A stretch of 64,000 bases of DNA, taken from positions 1 to 64,000 of the forward strand of contig VXBP01002539.1 of the NCBI GenBank assembly GCA_013400115.1. Direction: 5' to 3'. Each line of letters begins with the position of its first letter. Position 1 is the stretch's first letter. The stretch comes from Rhinopomastus cyanomelas. Lineage: Eukaryota; Chordata; Aves; Bucerotiformes; Rhinopomastidae. The notes under the pieces were generated by a model that was not told the origin of the DNA, did no database searches, and was given only the letters and a program-made list of their open reading frames with translations. A program made the position numbers and the translations under genes. Positions 1-10,419 of this stretch are shown here, in pieces.

Positions 1-185
1 TTTGCTCAACTTATCCCCAACCCAGTCCTCATCAATCGAGACAGGCTCATCTCTTGCCTCAACCTCCTCTGGAGTCTGGGGCTTGATATCAAGACAGCCC
101 TCAGAAGTGTAGACAGAGGCAAAGGTGGCGTTCAGTATCTCTGCTTTCTCTGCATCCTCTGTCTCCAGGGCACCCACCTCATTTG
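1..185 (-). mobile_element. CR1 LINE fragment, ORF2 interior, cut by window edge
   Basis: The stretch matches, position for position, the far end of the long minus-strand CR1 at about 40860-41030: both share the track of 'cctcaacctcctctgga', 'agaagtgtagacagag' and 'cagggcacccacctc'. This is the region of CR1 ORF2 upstream of the reverse transcriptase core. The rest of the element, including its 3' end, lies outside the window to the left. No open frame of note survives. Confidence 0.85.
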
Positions 186-643
186 TTATTAAGTTAATAC
201 AGTAAGACGAGGGCATGCTTCTTACTTACCTGTTCAAGGAAATACTGTAAAGCTTCCTAAATTTTATCTATTCCTTTAAATTGAGTCTTCTCTCCCTGCA
301 TCTAGAAAGTTTCTTAAGCATTCAGTGAATTATCTTTTAATCTAAATTGTAAGTTTTTTCCGTGACTGACTGCTTTGTCAGGACATGGAGGTTGTAAGCG
401 GTGATCTTTGCCACTCCTGTTGATACGTGCTTGAGGAATGCAGCATCTTTATGAATGTAGCGTGTGAAAATGCCCTTCACTGGTGTAGGCATTAAGAACA
501 TAATGTTCTTCCGCTAAAGCATCCTATCGCTTCATGAGTTATCTCTTTTTCTTATGACAATTTTCATATGGAGACCTGCTGAAAAGCAGACTATTTTCAG
601 TGTTATTTGGTGTGTTCGTTGGCCTGAGCTATCACTTTTGGAA
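186..643. other. Unique AT-rich non-coding stretch
   Basis: No repeat family, RNA gene or convincing exon recognised. Open frames are short and have no coding character. Confidence 0.5.
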
Positions 644-662
644 AATATATATATATATATAT
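644..662. repeat. (AT)n microsatellite
   Basis: About nine uninterrupted AT units, seen directly. Confidence 0.9.
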
Positions 663-1056
663 TTAAAGTATATGGGAGTTATACTTCTGTGACTTTTTTT
701 TCTTTGCTTGTTCTCTATCAATTTCCTTCCAGCTTTTGGTGCTTGGTTGAACCAGTGTGTCATAGCCAGAGGTAGTTAGTATCAGTTCACAGATCTGTAT
801 AATACGTTGCTGTAACTCATTTTGTTCTTGCTCCACTGAGCCTGTCTGATTCTGGCTAAGACTGCATCAGAAAGTGTTTATTTCATGTTGCCTTTAGTTT
901 TTCAGAGGAATAAGGATTATTTAATACTTATTTATTCATTGATGATGTTTGTTACCTTTTCTGGAGGTAAACCTTTGCTAGGTAAGAGTTTAAAGAGGCG
1001 GTGTGATTTTGAGTATGTAGAATGGGTTGTAGCTATTGCGCTTAAAGATTATGGCT

Positions 1057-1060
<4 letters not shown>
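663..1060. other. Unique non-coding stretch
   Basis: AT-rich sequence between two AT microsatellites. Nothing recognisable on either strand. Confidence 0.45.

Positions 1061-1091
<31 letters not shown>
1061..1091. repeat. (AT)n microsatellite abutting a CR1
   Basis: About fifteen AT units, seen directly. Only a few bases separate the tract from the 5'-truncated end of the CR1 that follows. Confidence 0.95.
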
Positions 1092-1094
<3 letters not shown>

Positions 1095-1095
1095 G

Positions 1096-1377
1096 TCAGG
1101 AGGATGGAGCCGGGCTGTTCTCAGTGTCATCTAGCAATAGGATGAGGGTCAGTGGTTGCAAGCTGAAACATAGGAGGTTCCACACCAACCTGAGAAGGAA
1201 CGTCTCACAGTGAGGGTTGACGGAGCACTGGAACAGGCTGCCCAGGGAAGTTGTGGAGATGTTGAAGTCCAGCCTGGATGTGTTCCTGTGTGACTTTGTC
1301 TAGGTGATCATGCTGTATCAGGGGATTGGACTAGATGATCTTTCGAGGTCCCTTCCAATCCGTAATGATTCTATGAT
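1096..1377 (+). mobile_element. CR1 LINE, 5'-truncated 3' end
   Basis: This copy holds the last codons of ORF2 (the 'gagcactggaacaggctgcccaggg' region and 'gatgtgttcctgtgtgac') followed by the CR1 3' UTR ('ggattggactagatgatc', 'gaggtcccttccaatcc') and the terminal 'attctatgat'. The ORF is broken by small indels around 1205-1220. It is a typical dead copy: 3' end intact, 5' end lost during target-primed reverse transcription. Confidence 0.95.
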
Positions 1378-1829
1378 ACAAACATACCAAATGGGGAAAA
1401 AAAATCATTATTCTTAAAATAAACTATAATCATAAATTATTAGACCATTTTTGTGTCTTAATGCTGTTAGAAAGCTTGCTGATAATTTCTAATGTCTAAT
1501 GTTTCTAATTCTATGTTTGAATTTTGAGAACTATGGTATTTTGTCACAATGCTGAATTTATTTGAGAAGAGAGATGAGCAAGGATCAATTCTCACTATCT
1601 GACTCCTGCTTCTGATTGGGCTTAAGTACCTTCTTCCAACCCACGTTGCATGCAGTTGTAAGAAGCACAGTAGCAGAAAAATCATCATCACGTACATTGT
1701 TTTTCATTTTATAAAGAATGAGCAGAAAATACATGTTGTAATTTTGTAGAGCTTTAGATTTTGGAATATTTTGATGAACTACTATGTCTAACTCTTCAGG
1801 TTGAGTTGGTTGCCTAATCTTTGGTATAT
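1378..1829. other. Unique non-coding stretch
   Basis: AT-rich sequence with no recognised feature. The minus-strand open frame here (about 76 codons) has no domain character. Confidence 0.45.
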
Positions 1830-1902
1830 GTGATCCTGCTGTTGCAGGGGGATTGGACTAGATCTTTTAAGGTCCCTTCCAATCCCTAATGATTGATTGA
1901 TA
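1830..1902 (+). mobile_element. CR1 LINE, extreme 3' tip
   Basis: Only the last 70 or so bases of a CR1 are present: 'gatcctgctg', 'gggggattggactagat', 'aaggtcccttccaatcc', then a variant terminal repeat 'gattgattgatag' in place of the usual ATTCTATGAT. It is extremely 5'-truncated. Confidence 0.85.
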
Positions 1903-2321
1903 GAAGGCAAGAAAAATGAAGATTGTCCTCCTTTCCTGGGGAAAGGATAAAGAATATAAATAAAGTTGACTTTTGCAGGATTTGAAACTCAAGTAAACCA
2001 ATCTTTGCTTCATTTTTTTTTTAAAGGATTGAGGGGCAGCTATGTCATCTTCCCATTTTCTGTTCAAAGAAAAGCACTAAAAACATTAGCCTGGTTTTTC
2101 TTCTGTTTTAAATAGAGGTGGCAATTTTGGATTTCTTACAAGAAGAAATATTTTGGCTTTAGTGATCAATTCAAGTTCCGGTGGTAGTACTTCCATGTGA
2201 GTATAGTAGTATAGTATGGTCAAGAAGGAAAAAGTATCGTTTTCCTTCTGCCTGTACTTGTGCAAAGGATTTGACAATGACCCACATGATGTCATTGTAT
2301 TGAAATCAGAGAAACATAGAT
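1903..2321. other. Unique non-coding stretch
   Basis: No repeats or exons recognised on either strand. Confidence 0.45.
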
Positions 2322-2851
2322 TTCATGGAGGGACCACCTGGTGGATAAGGAATTCCCGGGATGGTGGCACTCAGAGTTAACAGCTCAACGTTTACATCAG
2401 CAGTGAGGTGTGGCATTCCTCATGTGATGGCATTGGGACTGATACTGTTGGAGACGTGGGTGGTGGGACTGAGTACTGCACCTGCAACAAGTTCGGGGAG
2501 GACACTTAGCTCTGTCATGCACTTGACGTACTGAAGGCAAAGAACGGCCTCCTGAGGGACCATGACAGGCTCAAGGGTGGGCCTCTGCAAGCTTCATGAA
2601 GTTCAAGACTGAGTGTCAGCTCAACCTTTGTTAAGGCAACCCCAAATACAATAAATGGATTAAGAACTGCTCTGCAGAGAAGGATTTGGGGTTATCAGTG
2701 GGTGAACTACTGGTGTGGTCTTGAAGCCCAGAAAGCCAGCTCAAGACAGGTGATTCTCCTCCTCTGCTCAGGTGCAACCCCACCAGGAGTCAGCCCTGAG
2801 TACGGCCAAAATGATGATCAGGAGCCTGGAGCACCTTCGCTATGAGGACAG
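2322..2851 (+). mobile_element. CR1 LINE fragment, RT C-terminal part, degenerate
   Basis: In order, this stretch has decayed equivalents of the CR1 ORF2 segments 'gtggataaggaatt', 'gtggcattcctca', 'aagcttcatgaagttcaa' (usual M-K-F-N), 'agcccagaaagcca', and 'atgatcaggagcctggagcacctt...tatgaggacagg'. It is riddled with stops and indels, so it is an old copy. It stops inside the coding region near 2851, where a second plus-strand CR1 begins at an earlier ORF2 position. The two are therefore separate insertions and not one element. Confidence 0.75.
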
Positions 2852-3245
2852 GGGCCAGATGACATGCATCCCACAGTCCTAGGGAATTGGCTGATGTAGT
2901 TGCCACACTCCATGATATTTGAAAGATCTCACAGTCAGATGAAGATGAAGTCCCTGGTGACTGGAAAAAGGGAAATATTTCAGAAATTCCTACAAAGATT
3001 AGAAAGTATAACCTTGAAACTACCAAGCTGTCACACTCTTCTCTGTGCCTAAGATGATCATGGAACTGATTCTCCTAGAAGCTTTGCTGAGACACATGAA
3101 AAACAGCGGTGATTTGAGACAGCCAGCATGGCTTCTTCAAGGACAAATGCTTCCTGTCTGACTGTCATCTCTATCTGGACTTCTGTAAGGCATTTGACGT
3201 GGTCCCCCCCACAGCATTCTTCTCTCTAAGTTGAAAAGATGTGGA
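2852..3245 (+). mobile_element. CR1 LINE, RT segment, left half of a split element
   Basis: The copy begins upstream of the RT core ('gaattggctgatgtagttgcc', 'gtccctggtgactggaaaaagg') and runs to the conserved RT motif read as D-F-C-K-A-F-D-V-V at about 3178-3205. It breaks at 3245, where a minus-strand CR1 starts with its own 3' tip. The sequence resumes at about 3913. Frameshifts, such as a C run at 3206-3211, show that it is dead. Confidence 0.8.
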
Positions 3246-3912
3246 TCACAGAATCATTGAGGTTGGAAAAGACCGCCGGGATCATAGAGTCCAACCATCA
3301 ACCCTACTCTATAGGTTCACCTCTAAACCAGATTCCCCAACACTACATCTAAGTGACTTTTAAACTCATCCAGGGATGGGGACTCAACCACCACCCTGAA
3401 CAGCCCAGTCCAGTGCCTGACCACTCTGTGAAGAATTTTTCCCTAATGTTCAATCTAAACCTCCCCTGATGAAGCTTGAAGCCCTTCCCTCTGCTTCTGT
3501 CACTAATGACCTGTGAGAAGAGACCAGCACCAACATCTCTGCAGTGTCCTTTCATGTAGTTGCAGAGAGTGATGAGGTCTCCTCTTCCTCAAACTAAACA
3601 TCCCCAACTCTCTCAATCTCTCCTCATCAGATTTATTCTCCAGGCCCTTCCCCAGCTTCATTGCCTTCCTCTGCACTCGCTCCAGCACCTCAATGTCTCC
3701 CTTTTACTGAGATGCCCCACAACTGGACCCAGTAGTCAAGGTGTGGCCTTGCCAGTGCTGAGTACAGGGGGACAATCGCCTCCCTACTCCTGCTGCACAC
3801 ACAGTTTCTAATACAGGCCAAGAATGCCATTGGCTTTCTTGGCCACCTGAGCACACTGCTGGCTCACATTCAGCCGCCTGTCAGTTAGACCCCCAGGTCC
3901 CTTTCTGCCAGG
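3246..3912 (-). mobile_element. CR1 LINE inserted into an older CR1
   Basis: Reading the minus strand, the element ends at the 3246 side with the usual tail ('cacagaatcattgaggttgg', 'agaccgccgggatcatagagtccaacc'). It extends through the 3' UTR and the ORF2 C-terminus (minus-strand frame with L-E-R-V-Q-R-K-A-M and E-E-R-L-R-E-L-G-M) to about 3912. The frame is interrupted several times. It belongs to a subfamily with GTTGGAAAAGACC / GTCCAACC ends, unlike the GATTGGA / TCCAATC copies elsewhere in the window. Confidence 0.85.
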
Positions 3913-4085
3913 AAACAGGATGAGATGGGTGGAGTATTTGGTGGATGAGGAGTTGGCAGGTTGCGGAGCAACTGATGTCCAGATCGAGGCTGGTGACAAT
4001 TGGTATCCCTCAGGGATCCGTACTGGTACCGGTACTCCTTGATACCTTCCAGTTCTTGTGATAATGACCAGGGGAAGCTCCTCAC
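3913..4085 (+). mobile_element. CR1 LINE, RT segment, right half of the split element
   Basis: This continues the element broken at 3245. It carries the stretch that follows the D-F-C-K-A-F-D motif in CR1 ('gatgggtggagtatttggtgg', 'gaggagttggcagg') and the RT motif region 'ggtatccctcagggatccgtactgg' (I-P-Q-G-S-V-L-style). It fades out by about 4085. Confidence 0.75.
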
Positions 4086-4487
4086 TTCTGTCTGGTGTTT
4101 TCATACTCCCTCAACTTTCAAACCATGACGTATAGTGCAGAGGAGCAGCAGGAAGTAATTGCAGGAATGGCAGCTATTTTGACAAGTGTGCATGAAGTGA
4201 AACAAAAGTGCCTGCAACGCTTCTTTCTTTCCTTGCTCTTCTTAGTTTCTAAAATGGGAGACTAGCGATGAACACAGGTAAGTGCTGCTGAGTGGTACGT
4301 AGAATGCAAGTACAACCGTACGTGTAAAGAGTGAGATTCAGCTGGTTTCACAATATAGTCCATATCATATAAAGGAGTGTCTTTCCTTGAAGAAGAGAAT
4401 TATGAATGTCTCTTTTAAAAGATAAAGTAAATAGATCGAGCAAGAGCTTCCATCAATGTGCAAAAAACCCTGTTACTGCTCTGAAAT
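4086..4487. other. Unique non-coding stretch
   Basis: No recognised repeat or exon. Confidence 0.45.
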
Positions 4488-4982
4488 AACTGCTCCATCC
4501 TCCTGACACCAACCCTTCACATACTTATAGACTTAGTCTCCTCTCAGCTAAAGAGACCCGGCTCCTTCAGCCTTTTCTCATAAGGGAGCTGTTCCACTTC
4601 CTACGTCATCTTCGTTGCCCTGTGCTGGACTCCCTCCAGCAGCTCTGTGTCCTTCTTGAACTGAGGGGCCCAGAACTGGACACAATACTCCAGGTGTGGT
4701 CTCACCCAGTGTAGAGTAGAGGGAGAGAAGAACCTCTCTTCATCTGCTAACCACCCCTCTTCTGGTGCACCCCAGGATGCTGTTGGCCCTTATGGCCACA
4801 AGGGCACATTTCTGCTTCATGGCCATCCTGTTGTCCACCAGGATACCCAGGTCCCTTTCCCCTACACTACATTCCAACTGGTCAGTCCCCAGTTTGTACT
4901 GGTACCTGGGGTTGTTCTTGCCCAGATACCCTTGTTATACCTCATTAAATTTCTCCCTGCCCAGCTCTCCCGTCTGCCTAAA
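4488..4982 (-). mobile_element. CR1 LINE internal fragment missing its 3' end
   Basis: On the minus strand this runs from within the end of ORF2 ('tgtcaggaggatgg' equivalent at about 4490-4505) up to the 'aatttaatgaggtataacaagggta' region near 4935-4960. It includes the equivalents of L-L-E-G-V-Q-H-R, 'tggagtattgtgtcc' and 'gtgtcctggtggacaac'. The final 250 or so bases of CR1 (ORF2 stop, 3' UTR and ATTCTATGAT tail) are absent. That is unusual for an element that integrates from its 3' end, and it points to a later deletion or rearrangement. Confidence 0.85.
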
Positions 4983-7960
4983 ACAATGTGAGCTCCCCGT
5001 TACTGAACATGTATTTATGTAATTTTCAGTTTGTCACAGCAACTTTATGAGTATCTCTGAGTTACAAAGAAATAAAACGTCTGGAGTAAAGGAACTACGA
5101 TATTTTCCAAGCATGAAATGTAACCTCAGAGGGTCTGTCAGACGCTTTAGTTCAAACAAGGTATCTAGATATTGTAAAAATAATTGCAAACTCATCAAAT
5201 ACATTTTCTTTGGTATATTGTCATTATATTGCATTGTTTGCTCTTCTGGGCCTGTGATAACAGGAGTGACCTTACACGGCTATTAAGTTGTAGTAGTTAG
5301 GTTGAACTTGTTCCCAGTTTTGTTCATGTTACCCAAAATACTTCTGTGGGTTTGTTTTGCTGTTTTTGAGGGGAAGGGAATTAAATATTTAGCATTTTGC
5401 TTTCCATTGTCCTTTTTTCCTTCTTTCAAATAATTTGTGGCCAGTGGAAACCAGCAAGGAGTCTCCTTTTTCTCCAGATGGTTGTGACATTTGAGTAAAC
5501 CTTGGAGGATTAAAGGGGCACTGCAGTGAGCGCTCACTTTAAACTCCTGACACAACATGACGCTTCTATCGGAGTTGTGGGCTGGTTGGATGGGAAGAGC
5601 TTGAAGGGGAAAAAAACCCCAAACACCTGTGCAATAACCAGTTATGCTGGTGAAAGGCACTTGAAAAGCCCTATATCTGAAGTTCAGAGAAAAGCTTCAA
5701 TGTGCATGTGAACTTATGCAAGTTTTCAAGTATAATGATTTAATGACTTGCGGTACAGTAACTTCAGTTTGCATAAAGCTTCTCTGTGTGTGCCTGAACA
5801 AGCACAGCTTGTTGCAAATGCCTTTTCTGTGTGTTAAAGATGGTTTGCTGACAATCTGAATGCTTAAGTGGTCGTAGAAAGTACAGAAATTGATCTGAAT
5901 GAGGCTCTTATATCACCGCTTTCTGTAACAGGATAATACAAAGGCAGAGAATGACACATTCTCCCTTTATTTGGAACATTGCAAAAGTTCCAGTGTCTGT
6001 TATGTGAGGAGAACTTTTGTTTGCATAATGGGAAGCTCCTCAGAAATTATCCTCCCTATTGCTTATTGTGATTCTAAAATCTAAGACAAGTATTAGATGT
6101 TTTATAGGGCCTAGAATTACTTGATTATTTTTTCTCTCAAAGTTTTAAAAATGATATTGAACTTTCAAAAGAATGGTATGGCAACAGGTGTAATTTTTCA
6201 GCATTACACTACTTAATTTACTTGTTTTGGCTGAATGATTGTTAAATGGTGTTGCTCAACACCTTTCCTAGAAAAACAGCAACGCTTCAGCTGCAGATGG
6301 TAAATTGGCCTTGCTTATCTATATATTATTTTTACTACACAGCAACTGAGTAATTTATTCCTTTACACTTTTTGTAAGTCATCAGAGCATGACACAGGCC
6401 AATGTATTATCTTCAAAGAACCAGTTTAGTTTTGTAATCTCTACCTCTCCCAACTCCTTTTTTGTATTTTCCAAGGTGTTTTAGCACTCTGGTAATTTGG
6501 ACCACAAAAATAACCACTGAAAACAGGAAATATGCTGGATGACTTATTCTTGCAAATGTAATGCGATTGACATTGTAGGACAATGATTACCCTTGTTTAA
6601 TGCCAAATATGAAACTAATGGTAATTCAAAGCATACTGCAAACTTTTGGTTATTTCTGCTGCACATCAGGACTGTGCTTAGACCAAAACTCCAAATGCTT
6701 AAGAAATTTCAGAGTACAAAGTTCTTGTTGCTTTAAGCAATGCCTTTTAGTCCTTTTACTATATTCTGTAAGAATTTGAGTTAAAACAATGCCAAAAATT
6801 AGTCAATCTGCACAGCTCAGGCCTCACCCCATTCCCAGGTTTGTTTGTCTTTTATTTCTTACTCTGTTTAATGCAGCCTGTATTTATAGCTGCTGGTAGT
6901 GTGAATACAGCGGTGTTGCTGCAGGCTTCCCTTTCATGAATCCTGGCCAAAGATAGCCATTGTTCCCATTGCTTGAGGCTGCTCAGCTGTGCCAGGTTGC
7001 TTGGAAACCCTCTACTAAGTGAAACCTTCCAGCCACTTTACCCCCCAAGCCATAGTAGTCCAGCGCTTAGGGATTTAGAGGAGGATCACAGTCAGTGTGG
7101 TTGCTTTTAGTGACCCTATTGATGCTAAACCAATGACCTCTTAAATGCAGTAGTGTAGCTGCATATTGTAGCATGCTTGACTGTCTAGGAAAAACCAAAC
7201 ACTATAGTGGCCAGGAGACAATGTCATCAGATGGCCACAAAGGTAGGTAGCATCAGCTAGGCTTCTGCTTTACATTATAATTTTGAGAAAAGCATACCTT
7301 TTAGGTTGTTGCTATGGTGGTTTATCTTGCTCAGTAGTAAGACTCAATAGTAGTTATTACTGAAACACGTAGTCTGGGCCTGATTCTCTCTGTACCTTAG
7401 TCTTCCCTAGCATGCACTTCCTTTTATCACACTGGTTCCTTTTCTCATATTGCAGAAATCAATGGTATTTGATACAGCTTTTCAGAGTGAATCAAGGTTG
7501 ATTATTGATAGTAAGTTGGTCAATGGGGTAAATCAAATGCCACGCTTACTTCTAAATAAGTCATCTGAATAAGTTTGCTTGGTCTTTGTTCTGTTAAACT
7601 AATAACTGTTTTCAGTAGCTAGTACACGAAATCTTTTCAATTGATTTATAAACATGTTTATATAGATGATAAATGCTGTCTGAGCATGGGCAGCTTCTTG
7701 GTAGCAGACATCCACTTAATATAAGAATATAAAAAGCCTACTGTAATATTATTAGATGAAACACTGGCTAGTATTGTGTTTTCTTGCCATGGAATTGAAT
7801 ATTGCCATCACTGTTCTTCAAGTATGAGATAAAGATCCCTGGAAGTTAAACATAGCTGTTTCTAGATGGTGTTTTGATCTGTTCTCTAATCTAGTGAGTT
7901 TTTTTCTCTAATGGTGTTTTGAGTTTATGCTTTAAGTAATAAATGATAAACATTTTGAAT
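4983..7960. other. Long unique non-coding stretch
   Basis: About 3 kb of AT-rich sequence with no recognised transposon, RNA gene or exon. The largest open frame (minus strand, about 125 codons at 5283-5660) has no domain-like composition and no convincing splice sites, so I read it as chance. Confidence 0.5.
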
Positions 7961-8008
7961 GCATCCAGGCGGGCCTTGAAAGTCCCCAGAGAAGGAGACT
8001 CCATTGTC
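7961..8008 (-). mobile_element. Short CR1 relic
   Basis: 'gcatccaggcgggccttgaa' followed by 'tccccagagaaggagactcca' matches the CR1 ORF2 C-terminal stretch seen at about 39435-39470 and 25617-25655. Only about 48 bases are recognisable, with neither end of the element preserved. Confidence 0.55.
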
Positions 8009-10398
8009 CTGTGTACTAGGATGTCACTACTGACTAGTCTCGAAGAGGTTTCAGGAATAATTTCTTGTTGTATGTGGTGCTTTAGCCTTGGCTGGGGACC
8101 AGGTGCCCACCAAAGCTGCTTAATCACTTCCCATTTCTTGAATGGTTGGATGGACTGTGGAGCCAGTGCAGATCGACTCTGGGACTTCCTAGCCTGGTAT
8201 AAGCACTGTATGAAATGTACCAGGTAACTAGGTTTAGGATGTGTTTGCTGCTGTCATCCCCAATAGAGTAATGGTTGTGACTTGAGGTTACTGACCCCCG
8301 AGTTTTCATAGTCAGAGGAAAAGCCTAGTCACATATAAGCCAATAGCCATGTAACAGAAAAAGAAATTATTTTTTTAAATGTTAGAATGAAAAAAAAGTT
8401 ACAGTGGAGTACCTATCCCACTGGTAGTATGTGAGCAACGTTGTTCTGCAGTTCCTCATTGATTCCATTTAATCAGATATGTGGAGGTCCATAGGCAGAG
8501 CAGATTCAATTTTGCCATAGAATGAGTCGCAGGTGTTGTATCAAATTCCTCTAACTTCTCAAATCAAAAGGCTGTATTAAATGAACATCTTTTGTGTCAG
8601 TAAGAATCCCAAAGTGATTTTGTTATCTACTGCCTGAGAGATTGCCTGAAGCGTAGCTCCAGGTTAAGACGCTAGCCAGCAATTTCTGTGAATGTGCTTT
8701 GCTAAAATGCTATTCTCTAGGTTTTATTTCTGTTCTTTTAAGCTTCTCCTAACTTGAGTATAGATTGTAGTCTATGACTTTAATAGCATCCCAGTAATCT
8801 GTTTTCCTATGGATGAAAACATACAAAATCTTTACAAGTCCTTTACTTGTTCTTTTAGGTATGGCGAAAGAAGAAACCTGTCGGTGTAGTGTAGTATACA
8901 ACTTTTGGAACAGAGCAGGTTGTGCTTAGCTGGAAAGAGCACCTATTATAAAAGTTGGGACATGTTTGTTCTTAAATAGTGCTTGTTATAGTATTGAAAG
9001 GTCACCTATTTCTCTGTGCTTTTTTTGGAGTATTTATAGGCTATAACTGTGTTTACATCAGTACCTAAATTAGCCTCTTAATATATTTTTGTTCTGCATT
9101 AGTAGGCTAATACTGGAGTGCAGGAAAATAGAAGCAGTGTGATCAAACTCAGAAGGATTGGTCACTCCATCTGCATCAACCCACAGTTCCTAAAGGCAGA
9201 AAATGTTCTAGGATCCAGAAACTTTTCTGGATAGGTTGGACTACATGGAGGAAGATCCAGGGGGTTACTCTTGAGGAGAGAAAAGAAACCTATGAAATGC
9301 AGATGTGGCAGGGCTTACTGGGAATGGGAAATAGGAGCTGCAGGCACCTCATGGCAGCCCTGTTTGCTTTAGTTCTATTGCTGCTTTAAGACTGTGCAGA
9401 CAACAGTAGTAACTACTGCATAATACAAAGTCTGTTGTATAATGTGATCAATAGGATTAGTTTAAAAAATTACAGAGATTGTGCCACTGGTTGCTTTGAA
9501 AACAGAATTTAGTGTCAAATGGGTAAGGAATTTTGAGAGATTGTTTAGGAGCAGTGAGGATAATGTGTGTGGACTGTTCACGCTAGTCAAGGGAGATCAT
9601 ACTTAAAGAAAGGTGTCCTTGTTATAGAGAATTTGCTCTTAGAGACAAACAAGAACACAAAGAGGGGGAGAAGAACCCCAGACCTTCAATCAGACCAACA
9701 CTTCATGTATGTTGTTTGGGATGAATTTTCATTGTTATTAGAAGAGTGTCTGGAAGGTCTGGATAGTATTAGTAGCTCAGACTAATACATTCAGTATCAG
9801 AGATTAGTGATGGCCCAGGTGAGATGAGAACATTCCTTGTGCATCCGCAGATGAGGTGGGATAATACACTGAGATCAAGGTACAACTGAGAAAGGAATCG
9901 TGCACAAGGAAAGCTGATGACTGCATTTCTATATGAAAGGATAGAAAAACTCAATCAAAGAAGTCCAAGACTTGAAAGAATGACCATACTATATAAGAGG
10001 AAGGATATTAATGTATCTGGGATTAGAAAAATGAGGTAATACAGCTGACTCCATGAGTGCCGGGGGCAGAAGTGTACTGTGTTTTGTGTTGGGACTTGAG
10101 TCACTCACTGTGACCTCTAGCTTCCAGTGTCCAGACTCACGATATTCTTTTTATTGCTTTTTACGTACGTATGCAAAGACGCAAGAATAAAAGCACCACA
10201 TCTATGTAAAATAGAGGAACATCTATTATTTTTTTTGCCCTGCTGTGGTCTTATTCAGTCATAACTTGGTCATTGCCCTGAAAATACCTTGACATTGGGT
10301 GATTGTTTTCAGCTATGCTCTCATACACCTTAGGTCTTTTATTTTAAACTTACTTCTGTAATTCTCACAGTAATGTCCAATATATTTAATGATCATAA
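8009..10398. other. Unique non-coding stretch
   Basis: No recognised feature in about 2.4 kb. Scattered open frames of 60-95 codons look random. Confidence 0.5.
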
Positions 10399-10419
10399 AT
10401 ATATATGTGTGTGTGTGTT
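10399..10419. repeat. Compound (AT)n(GT)n microsatellite
   Basis: Short AT then GT dinucleotide run, seen directly. Confidence 0.8.

Noticed and set aside
3560..3811. Plus-strand 83-codon ORF
   Set aside because: Antisense shadow of the minus-strand CR1 at 3246-3912.
5283..5660. 125-codon minus-strand ORF as a gene
   Set aside because: Composition follows the local base content, with low-complexity Thr and Lys runs. No splice sites or similarity that I can recognise.
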